Assembly: GCF_002217285.1 (NCBI RefSeq)
Contig: NZ_MUGW01000005.1
Location: 27,146-89,306, forward strand
Length of the DNA stretch: 62,161 nucleotides
Direction: 5' to 3'
DNA from: Flavobacterium hercynium
GTDB taxonomy: Bacteria > Bacteroidota > Bacteroidia > Flavobacteriales > Flavobacteriaceae
Under the pieces are notes generated by a model, which saw nothing but the letters and a program-made list of their open reading frames with translations, made no database searches and was not told the origin of the DNA. A program made the translations under genes and the position numbers. The first letter of the stretch is position 1. The number at the start of each line of letters is the position of its first letter. This document shows positions 35,280-45,234 of the stretch, piece by piece.

Positions 35280-35426
35280 AGAATGAGCCAATTAGAAAAT
35301 GTGATAATTTGATAATTAGATAATAAGTCAATTAGAAAATTAGATCATTCATATAGACAATCAAAAAAATTCACAACTCACAATTCACAGCTCACAATTA
35401 AAATTCAATTTATAATTCAAAAAAAA
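35280..35426. repeat. AT-rich repeats upstream of trmL
   Basis: AATTAGAAAA/GATAATTAGATAATAAGT units, then TCACAACTCACAATTCACAG (from 35371). The reverse complement of that last stretch recurs at 35881-35914, just after trmL. Confidence 0.6.
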
Positions 35427-35882
35427 ATGCTAAACGTTGTTCTTGTAGAACCGGAAATTCCAAATAACACCGGAAATATTGGTCGATTATGTGTAGGTAC
35501 AGAAAGCAGACTACATCTTATTCATCCGTTTGGATTTGTTATTAATGATAAAAATCTAAAACGATCAGGACTGGATTATTGGGTTCACCTTGATGTTACC
35601 GAGTATCAAAATATAGAAGAATGGATTCAGCAGATTCCAGATCAGTCACGTGTTTTTTTAATGAGTTCTCATGCCGAGAAATCTTATCTGGAAACTGATT
35701 TTCAGGATGGAGACTGGTTGGTATTTGGAAAGGAAAGTGTTGGTTTAAGCAAAGAGGTATTGGAACGTTTCGAAAATCATTTGACGATTCCGATGTCAAA
35801 ATTGATTAGAAGTTTTAATATCGCTAATTCTGTTGCTTTTGTTGTTGGAGAAGCGAAAAGGCAAATCGGGGTAAAAAAATAA
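35427..35882 (+). CDS. trmL: tRNA (cytidine(34)-2'-O)-methyltransferase
   Basis: 151 aa, the usual SPOUT length. It methylates the wobble base of tRNA-Leu using S-adenosylmethionine. EPEIPNNTGNIGRLC near 9-23 is motif 1; LVFGKESVGL (near 95-104) and RSFNIANSVAFVVGE are the knotted SAM site. Confidence 0.95.
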   Translation: MLNVVLVEPEIPNNTGNIGRLCVGTESRLHLIHPFGFVINDKNLKRSGLDYWVHLDVTEYQNIEEWIQQIPDQSRVFLMSSHAEKSYLETDFQDGDWLVFGKESVGLSKEVLERFENHLTIPMSKLIRSFNIANSVAFVVGEAKRQIGVKK

Positions 35883-35914
35883 TTGTGAATTGTGAGTTGT
35901 AAATTGTGAGTTGT
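35881..35914. repeat. Inverted copy of the trmL upstream repeat
   Basis: AATTGTGAATTGTGAGTTGT and AATTGTGAGTTGTCA match the reverse complement of the 35371-35399 stretch, so trmL is framed by inverted short repeats. Confidence 0.6.
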
Positions 35915-35955
35915 CATCTAAAAACAACGATTTAACAAATCAACAATTAAACGAT

Positions 35956-36732
35956 TTACCTAATTATAAATTTTCCTTTTTCAGTATCGAAAGTAATGTT
36001 TTCGTCTTTAAACAAAGTATTAAAGCTTCCTTTTGAAATTAAATGTTGTGGTTCGTCCTGAACTACCATTTCCGGTGTCATAATAATCATTTCATCGCTT
36101 AGCTGAATAGCCAGATCAATATCATGTGTCGAAAACAAGATACATTTGTTTGTTTCCTGCGTTAGTTTTTTTAGCAATTTAAATAAGGAAACTTTATGAA
36201 GAAGATCTAAATGTGTTGTTGGTTCGTCTAAAATAATGAGTGGTGTATCTTGTGCCAAAGCGCGTGCTATTAAAACCTTTTGAAGCTGACCATCACTAAT
36301 TTCATAATGCTTCTTTTGTGTAAGATGTTCAATTTGGGTCAATTCTAATGCTTGTTGCACTTTATCGATATCAGTTTGTGTTAATGTTCCAATCCAATTG
36401 GTGTAAGGCTGACGACCCAAAGCGACTAACTCAAAAACCGAAAGATTACTTGGAGGCAGTTTTTCCGTTAAAACTAAACTTAATTGCTGTGCTAAATCAA
36501 GTGGCTTGTAGTTTGCTATATTTTTATCATTCAAAAAAACGGTTCCTTCCAGCGGATGCTGAATTCCGGTAATAGTGCGTAACAAAGTTGATTTTCCAAT
36601 TCCGTTTGCTCCAATTAAGGCAACTAGTTTTCCTGCCACTAAATTCAAATTCAGTTGCTTAGCAATAAGCACCGTTGCTTTCTTCGACGTGTAGCCAATA
36701 CTTAGGTTTGAAGTCTTTAAAATCGTTGTCAT
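35956..36732 (-). CDS. btuD: ABC transporter ATPase, probable B12 uptake
   Basis: 258 aa. Walker A GANGIGKST (about 39-47), Q-loop, signature ISDGQLQKVLIARAL near 139-153, Walker B PLIILDEPTTHLD, and the H-loop FSTHDID. It is the FecE/BtuD type for substrates such as vitamin B12 or siderophores. The permease and binding protein lie just upstream and a B12-riboswitch-controlled receptor lies beyond, so the substrate is most likely B12. Confidence 0.88.
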   Translation of the reverse strand: MTTILKTSNLSIGYTSKKATVLIAKQLNLNLVAGKLVALIGANGIGKSTLLRTITGIQHPLEGTVFLNDKNIANYKPLDLAQQLSLVLTEKLPPSNLSVFELVALGRQPYTNWIGTLTQTDIDKVQQALELTQIEHLTQKKHYEISDGQLQKVLIARALAQDTPLIILDEPTTHLDLLHKVSLFKLLKKLTQETNKCILFSTHDIDLAIQLSDEMIIMTPEMVVQDEPQHLISKGSFNTLFKDENITFDTEKGKFIIR

Positions 36733-36851
36733 TTTTTTTAAGTTACTGAGGTTCTGAGATGGTAAGTTGCTAAGTTTTTTTGATAAAGATTGAAAGAGTA
36801 AAAGTATTTTAAAAATCTAAACCTTTTTGTATTATCTGTGAGCAATAGCAT

Positions 36852-37880
36852 TTACTGAAAATTTCTTTTTTTCATTAATAAATAAATCACAACCGGCGCA
36901 CCAATTATAGACGTAATAGCATTTATGGGCAACGTAGTATCTAATCCTGGTAATTGTGAAGCGATGTCGCAAAAAAGCATAATGATTCCACCATAAAAAA
37001 AGGTACTCCAATATAAAACTGCATGATTACTGGTTTGAAACGTAAGTTTTGCAATATGCGGAACTGCCAATCCTATAAAAGCAATCGGACCCGCAAAAGC
37101 CGTTATACTTCCTGCCAGAATACTGGTGGCAAATATGATAATCAAACGAACACGTGTATAATTCAATCCCATGCTTTTAGCATAATTCTCTCCTAGAAGC
37201 AAGGCATTTAAAGGTTTGATACTTGCCGCACTTAACAACAATCCTAAACCTACACAAACAGCAAGGATTGCAATAGAAGACCACGAAAGATTACCGAGAC
37301 TTCCTAAAGACCAAAAAGTAAATTTCTGAAGTTGTTCTGCTGAGCTAAAATAAGTCAATACACCTACAATCGCACTGGTAAAACTTCCGAACATTAGTCC
37401 CACAATTAAAATTGCCATTGTATTTCGCAAACGTTGTGCTACCAGCAAAACCAATAACAAAACGGCTGTGCTTCCTAACGTCGAGGCTAATACAAGTGTA
37501 TAAGATGACACTAAAATGGACTGTAAAAACGAAGGCAATAAACCTGCTCCTAAAATAACTACTGCCACCGCAAGTATTGCTCCGGAACTTAATCCCAAAA
37601 CATCAGGGCCTGCGAGCGGATTTCTAAATAAGGTTTGCATCAATAAACCGCTTATGGCTAAACCAACTCCAACTAATACCGCAGTTATTGCTTTAGGCAA
37701 GCGATAATTGATAATAATATATTCCCAGGTAGATTTGCTCGCTTCACCGCCCGTTAAGCTGGTAAAAACTTCTTTAAACGGAATGGTAACAGAACCCAGA
37801 CTAATATCCAGAATAAACATAAATAAAAGTGCCAGACCAAGTATGGAAAATAAGATGCTATTTCGCTTTTTATCAATCAA
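36852..37880 (-). CDS. btuC: ABC transporter permease, probable B12 uptake
   Basis: 342 aa with about ten membrane helices (FecCD family). Hallmarks are YRLPKAITAVLVGVGLAISG (near 56-75), NPLAGPDVLGLSSGA and FAGPIAFIGLAVPHIAK. It forms the channel with the ATPase. It is 5 nt downstream of the binding protein gene; 119 nt separate it from the ATPase gene. Confidence 0.9.
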   Translation of the reverse strand: MIDKKRNSILFSILGLALLFMFILDISLGSVTIPFKEVFTSLTGGEASKSTWEYIIINYRLPKAITAVLVGVGLAISGLLMQTLFRNPLAGPDVLGLSSGAILAVAVVILGAGLLPSFLQSILVSSYTLVLASTLGSTAVLLLVLLVAQRLRNTMAILIVGLMFGSFTSAIVGVLTYFSSAEQLQKFTFWSLGSLGNLSWSSIAILAVCVGLGLLLSAASIKPLNALLLGENYAKSMGLNYTRVRLIIIFATSILAGSITAFAGPIAFIGLAVPHIAKLTFQTSNHAVLYWSTFFYGGIIMLFCDIASQLPGLDTTLPINAITSIIGAPVVIYLLMKKRNFQ

Positions 37881-37885
37881 CGCTC

Positions 37886-39028
37886 TTAATTTAATTTTGA
37901 TGCAAAAGTAAATTCATAGCTTGGCAACAAATCAGGATGGAAAATTTTGATATAATCTTTTAAAACTAAATCCGGACGGCTTGGTGCTAATTCATAATAA
38001 ACAGTTCCGCCTGTTGCGCCAACCTTACCTTCAAAAGTATATACATTTTTTGATGTAAAAGCATCGAATTGTGTATAATGAGGATTGCTTTTTCCGAACT
38101 CTTCTAATGTTTTAAACGTACCTGCTGAAATCCAGAAATTAGCCGTTTTAGCCTTAACCAAAACTTTTTCAAAAGACAATCCTTCACTTCCGGTTCCTTT
38201 TAAATCTGCCCATAAATAATTGGCATGCGCATCGTTCATAAATTGTGCTGCCCAGCTGTCTCCTTTTGCTACATACCAAATATCTTCATACATAGAACCG
38301 TATAAAACAGTTGCAGAATTCGGTTTATCCGCTACTAGTTTTTTTGCCTGATTATAACTCGTCACAATTTTATCAAATAACTCTTTCGCTTCTTCTTCTT
38401 TTCCAAACAAAACGCCGTACAGTTTTATCCATTCTGCCTTACCAAGTGGTGATTGTTCCATATAGTCAGCCTGAATAAGAACGTTTAATCCACTTTTCTT
38501 TAAATTCTCAATCGCCGTATTATTGTTGTCTACTCCAAAAGTCACAATCAAATTGGGAGCTAATTCTATTAATTGTTCAATGTTTAATTTTTCATTTTCG
38601 CCTACATTCTTCACAGCACCTTTATCTACTAATGCTCTTGTTTTTTCTGAAGAAATATAATCCGTATGCGGAAAACCAACTAATTTATCCTCTACACCCA
38701 GCATTTCGAGAAAAGGAATGTTAGTTGTTGATGTTACTACTACAGATTCTAAAGGAACATTTACCGCTGTGTATTTTTGCAGACTATCCGGAACTTTTGC
38801 CTCTTTTTCTTTTAAAACATAAGTTAGTTTTGTATTGGCATTTGGCCAGGGATCTGAAACAGTAACTACAGCATATCCTTCGTGCTTAACAATCGAAAGA
38901 TTAGAGGCAAACTCAATACTATTTTGAGGAATTATCGAAGCTGTAACTTCTGCACTTTCATTTTTCTTACATCCTATTAAAAGAAAAAAAGTAGAAATAA
39001 AAACTAATTTAGGCAATATGTGTTTCAT
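37886..39028 (-). CDS. btuF: Periplasmic B12-type binding lipoprotein
   Basis: 380 aa. The lipobox ends at Cys20. The two-lobe periplasmic-binding fold of class III begins near 98 (NIPFLEMLGVEDKLVGFPHT), with a long alpha helix between lobes (QLIELAPNLIVTFG). It delivers substrate to BtuC. The substrate is inferred from the neighbours, not from the sequence. Confidence 0.82.
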   Translation of the reverse strand: MKHILPKLVFISTFFLLIGCKKNESAEVTASIIPQNSIEFASNLSIVKHEGYAVVTVSDPWPNANTKLTYVLKEKEAKVPDSLQKYTAVNVPLESVVVTSTTNIPFLEMLGVEDKLVGFPHTDYISSEKTRALVDKGAVKNVGENEKLNIEQLIELAPNLIVTFGVDNNNTAIENLKKSGLNVLIQADYMEQSPLGKAEWIKLYGVLFGKEEEAKELFDKIVTSYNQAKKLVADKPNSATVLYGSMYEDIWYVAKGDSWAAQFMNDAHANYLWADLKGTGSEGLSFEKVLVKAKTANFWISAGTFKTLEEFGKSNPHYTQFDAFTSKNVYTFEGKVGATGGTVYYELAPSRPDLVLKDYIKIFHPDLLPSYEFTFASKLN

Positions 39029-39189
39029 ATAGTAGGTGATATAGTTGTATTAGTACATTATAATTGTTCGCAAATTTGAAACTTTTGCAAATTTAAATTT
39101 ACGTTTTCATAGCGACAAAGGTAACGCAATTTCTATTTTTTTTGTTTACTTTTATTCTTACACAATTAAACACGCAATTTTCGCATACA

Positions 39190-39552
39190 ATGACAATACT
39201 GACGACAAAAATTTGCTCCAATTGTGAATCTTCTTTTAATTGTGGAGCTGTTTCAGCAGAGCGTAATTGTTGGTGTAATGACTTTCCTCCTATTTTTACT
39301 TTATCCGAAGGAGGAGATTGTCTTTGTCCCGATTGTTTAAAAGAAGCCTGTACTGATAAAATCGACGCTTACGTAGAAACTTTCGATCCAAAAAAAGCGT
39401 CTGAAAACAAAATTGCGTCCTTACCAAAAACTGAAAAACTAATTGAGGATATTGATTATTACATCGAAAATGGAAATTATGTTTTCAAAGCCTGGTTTCA
39501 TTTAAAAAGAGGACATTGTTGCGAAAACAATTGCCGTCATTGCCCTTATTAG
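39190..39552 (+). CDS. Cysteine-rich CWC/DUF5522 protein
   Basis: 120 aa. The ATG at 39190 is chosen because the CWC domain starts right after it. Residues 7-55 are the cysteine-rich part (ICSNCESSFNCGAVSAERNC, CLCPDC), and the C-terminal 30 residues (YVFKAWFHLKRGHCCENNCR, then HCPY) are DUF5522. It probably binds a metal. It separates the BtuFCD genes from the BtuB locus on the opposite strand. Confidence 0.85.
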   Translation: MTILTTKICSNCESSFNCGAVSAERNCWCNDFPPIFTLSEGGDCLCPDCLKEACTDKIDAYVETFDPKKASENKIASLPKTEKLIEDIDYYIENGNYVFKAWFHLKRGHCCENNCRHCPY

Positions 39553-39708
39553 CCTTTTATATCTAAAGTTAAATTTTTATTCTTCAGTACCTGAAACTTT
39601 CACTTTTCAAAATGCCTTTTTCAGTGTAATATCAATTTTATTGAAGTAATAAAAATAGTACTTTAAACCCGTTTACGTTTAGAATATGATAGAATAAGAC
39701 ATCGAAAT

Positions 39709-39740
39709 TTGAATAATCAATAACTTTAAGTTTATCTTTG
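39709..39740 (+). promoter_or_regulatory. Promoter of the BtuB riboswitch transcript
   Basis: TTG (39709-39711), 21 nt, TATCTTTG (39733-39740) fits the Bacteroidota consensus, and the riboswitch begins about 8 nt later. Confidence 0.8.
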
Positions 39741-39746
39741 AATTAA

Positions 39747-39957
39747 ATTAAGGTTGTGTTACACCAAAAACACATTAAAAGGGAATCAAGTCAAAATCTT
39801 CAAAATACATTTTGAATGTTTTATAATCTTGAGCTGTACCCGCAACTGTAAGCTTAGTTCTTGAAAAAGAATGATTGTTGTTAACTGCAAACCACTGCTC
39901 GCGAAAACGAATGGGAAGGTAAACAACAAAACGCAAGCCAGGAGACCTGCCTTTGAA
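39747..39957 (+). promoter_or_regulatory. Cobalamin (B12) riboswitch
   Basis: All core blocks are present in order: AAAAGGGAATCAAGTC (39777-), GAGCTGTACCCGCAACTGTA (39829-), CCACTGCTCGCG near 39890, ATGGGAAGGT near 39911, and the B12 box AAGCCAGGAGACCTGCC at 39935-39951. A short hairpin (ACTCT/AGAGT) follows before the BtuB ATG at 39998. Cobalamin binding is expected to shut off BtuB and BtuG translation or transcription. Confidence 0.94.
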
Positions 39958-39997
39958 ACAAAACATCGAACTCTCGGGAAAAAGAGTGTAGAAGATT

Positions 39998-41851
39998 ATG
40001 ACTTTAAAAAAACTTTTTTCTTTTTGTTTTTTATTCCTGTGCCAATTTATTTGGGCGCAAAGCGATACTATTACAAATCTTAAAGAAGTTATTGTTTCAG
40101 ATGCTAATCTTATAAAATACTCTAATTCGCAATCGGTTTTAAAGCTCAACGATTCTATTATCAACAAGAATGAGCCTTTACTTACTGATTTATTAAACTT
40201 TAATTCTACCATTTATTTTAAAGAATATGGACGAGGAATGCTTTCCACCGTTTCCTTCAGAGGAACAACTGCATCTCAGACAGCCGTGATCTGGAACGGT
40301 ATTAATATCAATTCTCAGATGAATGGCAGTACTGATTTTAATACAATCTCAGGGACTGACTATAATTCAGTAAGTGTTAAAGCAGGTGGCGGAAGTGTTC
40401 TTTATGGAAGCGGTGCTATTGGAGGAACTGTTCACCTTAATAACGATATGAAGTTCGATAATAAGTTCACCAACAAACTGCGATTAGATTATGGTAGTTT
40501 CAATACGATTGGAATTAATTATCAAACCAATATTTCTAATGATAAATGGAGCACGCAAATTGGCTTTTCGAAAAATAGTTCTACCAATGACTACAAATAC
40601 TTAAATCGATATACCTGGCGAGGCGAACAACGCTGGAACCAAAACGGTCAATACGATATTATTACTGTGAATGCGAATGCAGGTTATAAATTTAATGCTA
40701 AAAACAGACTAAAATTATACACTCAGGCTTCTAACACAGACAGAAATACGTCCTTACTAACGGAATCCGAAATAAAGACGAAATACAAAAGTGGTTTTAA
40801 CAGAAATCTATTAGAATACGATGGCGATTTCGGCAAGCTGACAACGAATCTAAAAGCTGCTTATATATTTGAAGATTTTCAGTATTTTCCAGACAACAGC
40901 TTAAATCTGTTTACTTTTGGAAAAACAGAAAACCTTATTACAAAAGCTGACATAGGATATTCACTATCCAAATCGACACAATTAAATGCAATTGCAGATT
41001 ACAGCAAAACGAAAGGTTACGGAAGCGGTTTTGGTGATCATGCACGTGAAATAAGTTCTGTTGCACTATTATTAAAACAGGATTTCTCAACCGATTGGAA
41101 AAATGAATTAAGTGTTCGTAAAGAGTTTACAGAAAATTACAAATCCCCGGTTTTGTTTTCTTTAGGAACTTCGTATCAGTTTAGTGAACTGTACAATCTA
41201 AAAGTCAATGTTTCTCGAAACTTCAGAATTCCGACTTTCAATGATTTATATTGGGAACAAGGTGGAAATCCAGATTTAAAACCAGAGAGTTCTTATCAGG
41301 CAGAAATTGGGAATGTTTTTAGTTTTAAAAACATTTCACTTACCCAGACTTTTTATTACATAAAAATTCAGGACTTATTACAATGGGTTCCCGGTCGTGG
41401 CGGAATATGGTCTCCAAAAAACACGGATAAAGTAAACAGCTACGGATCTGAAACGTTATTGAATTGGAACAAACAATACGGCAAGAATCATTTTACTGCG
41501 AGTGCTACTTATGCCTACACTATTTCTGAAGATCTGGAGACTAAAAATCAACTGTTTTTTGTTCCGTTTCATAAAGCAACTGGCGCTGTTTCTTATTCCA
41601 GAAATAAAATATCAGCTTATTACCAATTTTTATATAATGGTTTCGTTTATACGCAAACAGATAATGATCCCGATAAAATTGTTAAAGACTATACTGTTTC
41701 AAACATTGGAGTCGATTATGATTTTAATTTTTTGAACTCATTTAAATTAGGTTTTCAGCTTCTTAATCTTTTCAATAAAAATTACGAAAGCCTTGAAAGC
41801 AGACCCATGCCAGGAAGAAATTTTAATATATACTTAAACTTTAAATTTTAA
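39998..41851 (+). CDS. btuB: TonB-dependent B12 receptor (BtuB-like)
   Basis: 617 aa outer-membrane receptor. Signal peptide 1-21, TonB-box-like segment NLKEVIVSD near 28-36, plug to about 160 (TVSFRGTTASQTAVIWNGIN, GGGSVLYGSGAIGGTVHLNN), then a 22-strand barrel ending in NFKF. The cobalamin riboswitch directly upstream assigns the substrate. It is followed after 4 nt by the propeller lipoprotein. Confidence 0.93.
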   Translation: MTLKKLFSFCFLFLCQFIWAQSDTITNLKEVIVSDANLIKYSNSQSVLKLNDSIINKNEPLLTDLLNFNSTIYFKEYGRGMLSTVSFRGTTASQTAVIWNGININSQMNGSTDFNTISGTDYNSVSVKAGGGSVLYGSGAIGGTVHLNNDMKFDNKFTNKLRLDYGSFNTIGINYQTNISNDKWSTQIGFSKNSSTNDYKYLNRYTWRGEQRWNQNGQYDIITVNANAGYKFNAKNRLKLYTQASNTDRNTSLLTESEIKTKYKSGFNRNLLEYDGDFGKLTTNLKAAYIFEDFQYFPDNSLNLFTFGKTENLITKADIGYSLSKSTQLNAIADYSKTKGYGSGFGDHAREISSVALLLKQDFSTDWKNELSVRKEFTENYKSPVLFSLGTSYQFSELYNLKVNVSRNFRIPTFNDLYWEQGGNPDLKPESSYQAEIGNVFSFKNISLTQTFYYIKIQDLLQWVPGRGGIWSPKNTDKVNSYGSETLLNWNKQYGKNHFTASATYAYTISEDLETKNQLFFVPFHKATGAVSYSRNKISAYYQFLYNGFVYTQTDNDPDKIVKDYTVSNIGVDYDFNFLNSFKLGFQLLNLFNKNYESLESRPMPGRNFNIYLNFKF

Positions 41852-41855
41852 AACC

Positions 41856-42908
41856 ATGAAGAAAATAACCCAATTTTTATTTCTAGCATTAAGCGTATCG
41901 CTTTTTGTTTCTTGTTCGAATGACGACTCTGACAATCCAAAAGGAGTTTATGATGATGGATTCTTTATTTTAAATGAAGGAAGTGCCGATGGGGGTTCTG
42001 TTTCATTTGTAGGCGAAGACCTTTCGACTTTCAATGCAGATGTTTACAAAACAGTTAATGGAGCTGATTTTGTTGGTAAATATCTTCAAAACATCTTTTT
42101 TGATGGAGATAAAGCCTATATCATTTCCGGAGGTTCAAATGTAATTAATGTGGTGAACAGATATACTTTTCAATTGATTGCCAAAATTGATTCTGATCTT
42201 GCAAATCCAAGATATGGTGTTGTAAAAGACGGAAAAGCGTATGTAACCAATGCTAATACTTATTCTTATTCTAATCCTGCTACTGGCGACACTGATGATT
42301 ATGTTGCTGTAATTAATTTGACTACTAATAAGGTAGAGTCTAAAATTGCATTGAATTCAACAGCAAACAGAATTATTGAAGAGAATAACAAATTATACAT
42401 CACAGATGCCAGCAATAGCAAATTGTTAATCTTAAATCCATCAACAAAAGCTTTAGAAGGTTCTGTAGAAATAGGTTTTGGTGCTAACAGTATGGAAGAA
42501 GAAGACGGATACCTATATATCTTAAAAAATTCTTATTCAGACAGAAGCGAGATCGTAAAAGTTAAATTATCAGATAAAACTATTGCTAAAATTACTTTCC
42601 CTGAATCTTTAGATAGCGGACAAGGATTCTTAGATATCGAAGATAACAAGATTTATTACACTGCTAATAATGATGTATACGTTATGAGCACTTCTGCAAC
42701 AGCTGCTTCAACAACACCAATCTTTACTGCAGCTATTTCTACAGATGGTTCAATTTACGGTTTCGCAGTAGAAGATGACAAAATTTATGTTTCTGACTCA
42801 GGAGACTATGCTTCAAACAGCAAAGCATTCGTTTATAACTTAAGCGGAGCTTTACTTAAAGATTTTACTGTTGGTATTGCACCAAACGGTTTTTATTTTA
42901 ATGACTAA
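41856..42908 (+). CDS. btuG: BtuG-like beta-propeller surface lipoprotein
   Basis: 350 aa. The lipobox ends at Cys20. The mature part carries repeated YncE-like blades (KVESKIALNSTANRIIEENN, KLLILNPSTKALEGSVEI, KIYYTANNDVYVMS). In Bacteroides the propeller BtuG caps BtuB and binds B12 very tightly; this gene lies in the same place in an operon with BtuB under a B12 riboswitch. The name is by analogy. Confidence 0.82.
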   Translation: MKKITQFLFLALSVSLFVSCSNDDSDNPKGVYDDGFFILNEGSADGGSVSFVGEDLSTFNADVYKTVNGADFVGKYLQNIFFDGDKAYIISGGSNVINVVNRYTFQLIAKIDSDLANPRYGVVKDGKAYVTNANTYSYSNPATGDTDDYVAVINLTTNKVESKIALNSTANRIIEENNKLYITDASNSKLLILNPSTKALEGSVEIGFGANSMEEEDGYLYILKNSYSDRSEIVKVKLSDKTIAKITFPESLDSGQGFLDIEDNKIYYTANNDVYVMSTSATAASTTPIFTAAISTDGSIYGFAVEDDKIYVSDSGDYASNSKAFVYNLSGALLKDFTVGIAPNGFYFND

Positions 42909-42954
42909 TTTTTAGAAATTAATCATTATTAGTTTTTTTATATTTTTTTTGGAA

Positions 42955-42996
42955 AAAGAAAAAGGCTTTCAGTATCTGAAAGCCTTTCCTTTTTTA
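42955..42996. terminator. Bidirectional terminator
   Basis: AAAGGCTTTCAG and CTGAAAGCCTTT form a 12-bp stem between two convergent genes. It overlaps the stop of the S41 peptidase gene. Confidence 0.88.
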
Positions 42997-44475
42997 TTGT
43001 AATGCTCTTAAAAGACCTGCTGGTGCTTTGTCTACATACATTTGATTTCCTATTCCGCTCATCGCTTTAGAATCGACAAAAGCACGTAATGCTTTATTAC
43101 TATCCTGCTGTATTTTTTGAGTAGTAGCTTTTCCGGTAATTACAGATATAGCCTTATTTAATAAAGGCTCATCTTTATCTCCTAAAACACCTAAAGTTGA
43201 CACATATTCTAATTGTTTGTATGCAGGCTGAAGTCCATCTGTATATTCTCCAAAGCCACTTGCATTAACAATTTTAAGTACCAATGGCTGCATCGCGTAT
43301 TTATGATTCGGATTTACCTGATTTTTAGTAAACGATTCTGAATCATACAATGTTATCGATCCGACATTTTTACCTACTGTTACATCTCCAATCTGAACTA
43401 CAGAAATATAAGGTGCTAAACCATTTATCACTAATTCACTTGCAGATGCTGTTCCACTACTTGTCAGAATATAAACTTTAGGTAATCTAAGTTTGGCAAC
43501 ATCCTTATCCCCGATTTTATCTGTAAATCTGTTAATTAACGATTCCGGTTCTTCACTTTCAAAAAAAGCATTGACTTTGTCGTTCCATTTTTGTTTTGCA
43601 AAAATCTGCCCTGTAAAATCGCCAGTAATCATACTTGCCAAACGAGTAGCCGTTAATACAGATCCTCCACCATTATATCTTAAATCCAAAACAAGATCGG
43701 TAATTTGTTGATCTCTTAATTGTGCAAAAGCTTCATTCAACTGCGTATCGTAGTTGGCATAAAATCCATTGTACATCAAATAGCCAATTTTATGATTATC
43801 TTCAACGAAAACTTTGTTGATTAAAATTGGATTTTCATCTAAAATCGTTTTTACCAATGAAACTGATTTATTATTTGGAGTTACTACATTATCTGCATTA
43901 ACATCTGCTAAGTTCAATGTAAAGCTATCAGATTCTATAAGCAGCTGTCTGTAATTTGATGCTGTCAATTGTGTCCCGTTAACGCCTGTAAAAACATCAC
44001 CACGTTTCATACCTTTCGCCGCTGCATCAGAATTAGGAATTACATAGCGTACAAATCCAACTAAATCTGTTGAACTTCCTTTTTTATAGCTTAGCCTAAA
44101 ATCGATTCCGGAGTTTTTAGATGTTCCCTGGAGCTCTTGTTCCAGAACTGTATAATCTTCAACAATCCAGCTAAAACGGTCTATTGCCTGTCCTGTTGGG
44201 AATTTGCTGCTTGGTTTATACAATAAATCCTCAAATAAATCCTGAGGTTTACTGTATCCTCTTAAAAAAGAATTTAAAGCATCCTGTGTAGCAAAACGAT
44301 CATCGGCCAAATTAGGTACATCGGCCTGATAAAGGTAATATTGATTGAGTCCTTTCCATATAAAGTCATTTACCTGAAGTCCACCAGAAGGCGCAACATC
44401 ATCCTGATCTTCACAAGATTGCAAAGAAAAGGCAAGTAAAAACAACAACAGAATACTCTTATATAGTGTTTTCAT
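42994..44475 (-). CDS. S41-family peptidase lipoprotein
   Basis: 493 aa. The lipobox ends at Cys21. A PDZ-like stretch (GMKRGDVFTGVNGTQLTASN) precedes the S41 core. The Ser is in TSSGTASASELV and the Lys in VTVGKNVGS, about 26 residues later, as in Tsp. It probably trims exported proteins. Confidence 0.9.
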   Translation of the reverse strand: MKTLYKSILLLFLLAFSLQSCEDQDDVAPSGGLQVNDFIWKGLNQYYLYQADVPNLADDRFATQDALNSFLRGYSKPQDLFEDLLYKPSSKFPTGQAIDRFSWIVEDYTVLEQELQGTSKNSGIDFRLSYKKGSSTDLVGFVRYVIPNSDAAAKGMKRGDVFTGVNGTQLTASNYRQLLIESDSFTLNLADVNADNVVTPNNKSVSLVKTILDENPILINKVFVEDNHKIGYLMYNGFYANYDTQLNEAFAQLRDQQITDLVLDLRYNGGGSVLTATRLASMITGDFTGQIFAKQKWNDKVNAFFESEEPESLINRFTDKIGDKDVAKLRLPKVYILTSSGTASASELVINGLAPYISVVQIGDVTVGKNVGSITLYDSESFTKNQVNPNHKYAMQPLVLKIVNASGFGEYTDGLQPAYKQLEYVSTLGVLGDKDEPLLNKAISVITGKATTQKIQQDSNKALRAFVDSKAMSGIGNQMYVDKAPAGLLRALQ

Positions 44476-44724
44476 AAAAATATGTTTCGATGTAGTATTA
44501 ACGTAAAAATAATACCTTTAGTTTTAACTATAATCAGTTTATTGTTTTTTTTCAATAAAAAAAATAACAACTTGCCTGTAACAAAAATAATTGTGCCTCG
44601 TCTTGATCATATAACCTAACCAAAAAACCTTGATTTACATTATAAATAAGATTCTAAATCGACCAAAAAAAGCTTCGAAATAGTATTCTTTACAACGTCA
44701 ATCGAAAAACAAAACCAAGTACAC

Positions 44725-45234
44725 ATGAATCAGATTGTGTTTATAGAAATAATAAATCCATTTAAAGACAAAATTTTTCGTCTTGCAAAACGATTGCTTA
44801 CCAGTACGGAAGAAGCAGAAGATGCAACTCAGGAAGTAATGGTTAAATTATGGAATAAAAAAGAGAATCTAAACCAGTACAATAGTGTCGAAGCATTAGC
44901 CATGACCATGACAAAAAATTATTGTCTGGATCAGTTAAAATCTAAAAGAGCAGAGAATCTTAAAATAGTACACAACAATTTTACAGATCGAGAAGCTGGA
45001 TTAGATAAAAAAATGGAAGATGCAGACAGTTTAGAATGGGTAGAAAAAATAATGAGTCAGCTGCCGGAACAGCAACAAATATTAATTCAGTTACGCGATG
45101 TCGAACAATATGAATTTGATGAAATTGCAAAAATTGTAGACATGAATGAAACGGCTATCCGGGTAGCCCTTTCGAGAGCGAGAAAAAAAATTAGAGAATC
45201 AATGCTTAATACACACCAATATGGAACTAAATAA
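44725..45234 (+). CDS. ECF sigma factor of the DUF4252 operon
   Basis: 169 aa. Region 2 has LAKRLLTSTEEAEDATQEVM (21-40); region 4 has YEFDEIAKIVDMNETAIRVA. It overlaps the next gene by 14 nt. It is the first gene of the unit sigma, anti-sigma-like, DUF4252, DUF4252. Confidence 0.93.
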   Translation: MNQIVFIEIINPFKDKIFRLAKRLLTSTEEAEDATQEVMVKLWNKKENLNQYNSVEALAMTMTKNYCLDQLKSKRAENLKIVHNNFTDREAGLDKKMEDADSLEWVEKIMSQLPEQQQILIQLRDVEQYEFDEIAKIVDMNETAIRVALSRARKKIRESMLNTHQYGTK

